This document shows, one piece after another, positions 61,534 through 64,000 of a stretch of 64,000 nucleotides of DNA. The stretch is from Geodermatophilus bullaregiensis. Lineage in GTDB: Bacteria > Actinomycetota > Actinomycetes > Mycobacteriales > Geodermatophilaceae. Where the stretch lies: positions 2,356,001 through 2,420,000 of the forward strand of contig NZ_JAFBCJ010000001.1 in NCBI RefSeq assembly GCF_016907675.1. The letters are read 5' to 3'. Below the pieces are notes generated by a model that ran no database searches, was not told where the DNA came from, and saw only the letters and a list, made by a program, of their open reading frames with translations. Each line of letters opens with the position of its first letter. The first letter of the stretch is position 1. Made by a program: the position numbers and the translations under genes.

Positions 61534-61550
61534 ATGACTGATTCCAAGGG
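61534..61550 (+). repeat. Left terminal inverted repeat of the IS982 element
   Basis: ATGACTGATTCCAAGGG, an exact complement of the right end at 62548-62564. Confidence 0.9.
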
Positions 61551-61632
61551 GGCCGGGCTCAAGCCCGTGTGATCACAGGCGAGGGTGCTCAGGCTTGGCG
61601 TTGCTAACCCAACGTCGAGCCGGGAGGCCCTC

Positions 61633-62547
61633 GTGGACGCCGACCTGGACACCCTCGCGACGGCACTGTATGCCCGCACTGACGATCTGCTGAAGGCCGC
61701 GCCGGAGCGGCTGCCCTGGCGACCGGCGAGCGGCATCGCCCCCCGGATCAGTGATGCCGAGCTGGTGACCCTGGCGGTGCTGCAGGCGCTGCTCGGGTTC
61801 ACCAGCGAGGCGCGCTGGCTGCGGTTCGCCGGCGAGCAACTGCACCCGCTGTTTTCCTACCTGCCCCAGCAGCCCGGCTACAACAAGCGGCTGCGCCGCC
61901 TCGCCGGCACCGTGATCTGGCTGATCCGCGCCCTGGCCACCGACACCAGCCTGTGGGCCGACGACGTATGGGTGATCGACTCCACGCCCATCGAATGCGC
62001 CCGCTCCCGGGAAGCAGTGCGCCGCTCGGAGCTGGCCGGCTGGGCCGAGTACGGCTACTGCGCCAGCCACACCCGCTACTTCTGGGGACTGCGGCTGCAC
62101 CTGATCGCCACCCTGCAGGGACTACCGGTCGCCTTCGCCATCTCCGGCGCCAAGGCCGATGAGCGCCAGGTGCTGCTCGACCTGCTCGGTGCCGACCCCG
62201 CCCTCGTCTGGAGTCATCCCGGCCAGATCCTCATCACCGACAAGCACTACTACGGCCGCCGCTTCGAGGCCGAGCTGACCGACGCCGGCCTGATCCTGCT
62301 GCGCCGCCCCCGCCACGGAGAACCCGACCGGCCCGGTGCCTCGGTGTTCAAACCGCTGCGCCAGACCATCGAGTCGGTCTTCGACACCCTCAAAGGCCAA
62401 CTCGACCTGGAACGGCACGGCGGCCACACCCCGGCTGGTGTGCTGATCCGGGTGCTCCAGCGCCTGCTCGCCTTGACCGCAGCGATCTGGCACAACGACC
62501 ACATCGGCCAACCCGTCCGCCGATCGCTACTCGCCTACGACCACTGA
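61633..62547 (+). CDS. IS982-family DDE transposase
   Basis: This 304-residue transposase has the family pattern ISDAELVTLAVLQALLGFTSEARWLRF, YLPQQPGYNKRLRRLAG and the DDE residues in VWVIDSTPIECARS, ILITDKHYYGRRFEAEL and QTIESVFDTLKGQLDLERHGGHT. GTG at 61633 follows GGGAGG. The TGA lies directly against the right inverted repeat. No frameshift or missing catalytic residue is seen. Confidence 0.93.
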   Translation: MDADLDTLATALYARTDDLLKAAPERLPWRPASGIAPRISDAELVTLAVLQALLGFTSEARWLRFAGEQLHPLFSYLPQQPGYNKRLRRLAGTVIWLIRALATDTSLWADDVWVIDSTPIECARSREAVRRSELAGWAEYGYCASHTRYFWGLRLHLIATLQGLPVAFAISGAKADERQVLLDLLGADPALVWSHPGQILITDKHYYGRRFEAELTDAGLILLRRPRHGEPDRPGASVFKPLRQTIESVFDTLKGQLDLERHGGHTPAGVLIRVLQRLLALTAAIWHNDHIGQPVRRSLLAYDH

Positions 62548-62564
62548 CCCTTGGAATCAGTCAT
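62548..62564 (+). repeat. Right terminal inverted repeat of the IS982 element
   Basis: CCCTTGGAATCAGTCAT; starts immediately after the transposase stop codon. Confidence 0.9.
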
Positions 62565-63215
62565 CTAGATGAGGCCGAGCTTCGACCCGGCGTAGACCGC
62601 CTCGGCGCGCCGGGAGACGGCGAGCTTGCGCATGAGGTTGGTGACGTGGAACTTCGCCGTCGTCGCCGAGATGTAGAGCTCCCGGCCGATCGCCTCGTTG
62701 GACAGCCCCCGGGCCAGCAGCGCCAGCACCTCGCGCTCGCGGCCGGTGAGGTCCGGGGACGACGGCGAGGGCGGCGGCGGGGCGGCCAGCGACCGGACCA
62801 CCATCGCGGCGCTGTGGCTGTCGAAGGCGCTCTCCCTGCGGCGCACCGCGCGGATGGCGGCGACCAGCGCGACGGCGTCGACGTCCTTGAGCACGTAGCC
62901 GCGGGCGCCGCGCTGGATGGCCTCGAGCACCAGCCGCTCGTCGAGGAACGTCGTCACCACCAGGACGCCGGGCGCCGGCGTGCGGGCGGTGAGCTCGCCG
63001 CACAGGGCGAGCCCGGTGACGTCGGAGCCGGCCGAGAGCTCGAGGTCGAGCAGCACGATGTGCGGCCGGGCCGCGGCGACCAGGTCGAGGGCGCCGGCGG
63101 CGGTGCTGGCCTCGCCGACCACCTCGATGTCCGGCTCGCGCTCCAGGATCGAGCGCAGCCCCTGCCGGACGATGGCGTGGTCGTCGACGATCACCAGCCG
63201 GATCGGGTCAGTCAC
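62565..63215 (-). CDS. NarL/LuxR-type response regulator
   Basis: This 216-residue regulator has a receiver domain (LVIVDDHAIVRQGLRSIL, phospho-acceptor Asp near residue 57 in VLLDLELS, Thr and Lys in VVTTF and GYVLKD) and a LuxR helix-turn-helix (LTGREREVLALLARGLSNEAIGRELYISATTAKFHVTNLMRKL). It resembles MadR/MnoR-type regulators of ketone and alcohol use in actinobacteria. The GTG overlaps the kinase stop by eight bases. Its TAG stop lies within the IS982 target duplication; protein length is unchanged by the insertion. Confidence 0.9.
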   Translation of the reverse strand: MTDPIRLVIVDDHAIVRQGLRSILEREPDIEVVGEASTAAGALDLVAAARPHIVLLDLELSAGSDVTGLALCGELTARTPAPGVLVVTTFLDERLVLEAIQRGARGYVLKDVDAVALVAAIRAVRRRESAFDSHSAAMVVRSLAAPPPPSPSSPDLTGREREVLALLARGLSNEAIGRELYISATTAKFHVTNLMRKLAVSRRAEAVYAGSKLGLI

Positions 63216-64000
63216 CGGTCTCCTCGGGGGTCAGGGGCAGCCGGACCTCCACCCGCACCCCGCCCAGGCGGGCACGGGTGAAGCGCAGCGTGGCGCCGAG
63301 CTCGCGGCAGCGGGAGGCGATGTTGAGCAGCCCGCGGTGGTGGCCGTCGTCCCGGCCGGCCGCGGCCCGCAGCGCGCGGCGCAGCGTCTCGGGGTCGCCG
63401 GCGCCGTCGTCGGCGACCGACAGCCGCAGCCCGTCGGGGCGGTAGCCCAGCCGGACGACGGCGCGGCCGGCCCGCGCGTGCCGAGCGGTGGTGGACAGGC
63501 ACTCCGAGGCGATCCGGAACAGCTGGTGCTCGGCGTCGGGGGGCAGCACCCGCGGCCGACCCTCGACGCGGACGGCGAGCGCCAGCCCCGGCACGGTCGG
63601 CAGGCGGTCCAGCAGCCCCGGCAGCCCCGGTTCCGGGACGTCGGACGCGTGCACCGAGAGCGCGTGGATGGCCCCGCGCAGCCGCTCGACGGCCTCGCGG
63701 GTGAGCGCCTTGGCGTGGCCGAGCCGCTCGTGCACCTCCGCGTGGTGGGCCACCTCCGGCCGGCACCACTCGATGGTCATCCCGGCCGAGAGGACGTGCT
63801 GGGCCACGCTGTCGTGCAGCTCGCGGGCGATGCGGTGCCGCTCGGCGTCCACCGCCTCGCGCTGGGCGGCGACGTCGAGACGGTGCTCGGCCTCGGCAGC
63901 CGGTCCGGCCGCGGGCTCGGCGCGAGGCCGCAGCTCCCGGGTCGGCGGGATGCCGGCCACGGACGGGCCGGCCTGCAGCGGGACGGCGGTCACCGCGGCG
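63208..64000 (-). CDS. Sensor histidine kinase, C-terminal part (5' end probably outside window)
   Basis: The visible 261 residues hold a HisKA_3 dimerisation domain with the phospho-acceptor histidine in ERHRIARELHDSVAQHV, and a GHKL ATPase domain with VADDGAGDPETLRRA and GLLNIASRCRELGATL. The N-box reads ASECLSTTARHA, so the conserved Asn is replaced by Thr. A GTG at 63993 could be the start, but the frame remains open to the window edge and related kinases (MadS-like) have an N-terminal GAF domain, so the gene is probably partial. It pairs with the response regulator just downstream. Confidence 0.85.
   Translation of the reverse strand, partial: AAVTAVPLQAGPSVAGIPPTRELRPRAEPAAGPAAEAEHRLDVAAQREAVDAERHRIARELHDSVAQHVLSAGMTIEWCRPEVAHHAEVHERLGHAKALTREAVERLRGAIHALSVHASDVPEPGLPGLLDRLPTVPGLALAVRVEGRPRVLPPDAEHQLFRIASECLSTTARHARAGRAVVRLGYRPDGLRLSVADDGAGDPETLRRALRAAAGRDDGHHRGLLNIASRCRELGATLRFTRARLGGVRVEVRLPLTPEETGD

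Larger units (their letters stand above)
61530..62568 (+). mobile_element. Complete IS982-family insertion sequence with 4-bp target duplication
   Basis: The element spans 61534-62564 (1031 bp). Perfect 17-bp terminal inverted repeats ATGACTGATTCCAAGGG (61534-61550) and CCCTTGGAATCAGTCAT (62548-62564) flank one transposase gene. CTAG (61530-61533 and 62565-62568) is repeated on both sides as target duplication. Because CTAG is palindromic the repeat may be read as 21 bp instead. Everything looks intact, so the element may be active. Confidence 0.9.

Noticed and set aside
61585-61632. Earlier start for the IS982 transposase
   Set aside because: The 16 extra codons are not like the family and the GTG at 61633 has a good GGGAGG site.

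Overview
The window is about 64 kb of very GC-rich actinobacterial DNA. Third codon positions are almost all G or C, GTG starts are common, and genes are often coupled by GTGA/ATGA overlaps. Several genes have a TAnnnT/CAnnnT box 6-7 bases before the start and no Shine-Dalgarno, the actinobacterial leaderless pattern. A SAM-IV riboswitch, F420 enzymes, mycofactocin genes and Tat lipoproteins fit a member of the Geodermatophilaceae (Blastococcus, Geodermatophilus or Modestobacter type); that placement is inference.

Region by region. 1-5.8 kb: thioesterase end, MscS channel, and a methylcrotonoyl-CoA carboxylase-type pair behind a palindromic operator. 5.8-9.6 kb: SAM-IV riboswitch controlling metY-metX, then a threonine-aldolase-like enzyme. 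9.6-14.7 kb: five tightly coupled genes for a GH26-like lipoprotein, a GAF-SpoIIE phosphatase, a cellulose-synthase-like glycosyltransferase, a STAS protein and an RsbW-like ATPase; this looks like a polysaccharide synthase tied to a partner-switching module. 14.7-25 kb: mixed housekeeping and stress genes (gamma-carbonic anhydrase fold, XRE regulator with membrane protein, YdeI, APC permease, NlpC/P60 hydrolase, lipoprotein, Ser/Thr kinase, NpdG and an LLM oxidoreductase). 25.4-28.2 kb: an acyl-CoA dehydrogenase coupled to a kinase-DUF6285 fusion. 28.2-36.7 kb: TldE/TldD, MBL hydrolase, ArsR-SRPBCC pair with twin operators, amidohydrolase, DedA, dehalogenase and alpha/beta hydrolase.

36.7-41.9 kb: coxS-coxL-coxM-coxG encoding a form II CO-dehydrogenase-like molybdoenzyme. 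42-59.5 kb: a rearranged mycofactocin locus. mftA-mftB-mftC with divergent mftR lie at 55.7-58.3 kb, three mycofactocin-type SDRs are next to them, mftE is at 50.2 kb and mftF at 44.8 kb. Transporters, a PPOX-like protein, a cysteine hydrolase, a DUF427 protein, an iron-siderophore binding protein with an iron box, and a GAF activator are interspersed. mftD and mftG are not in the window.

59.5-64 kb: repeated palindromes and an orphan coding fragment, an SRPBCC protein, an aldo/keto reductase, a complete IS982-family element, and a LuxR-type response regulator with its histidine kinase, which runs off the right edge. The IS element sits exactly at the response regulator's stop codon and regenerates it.

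From about 42 kb rightwards the content suggests redox metabolism of alcohols or aldehydes: mycofactocin biosynthesis makes the cofactor and the SDRs are its likely clients. The AcoR-like regulator and the two-component system are plausible controllers.
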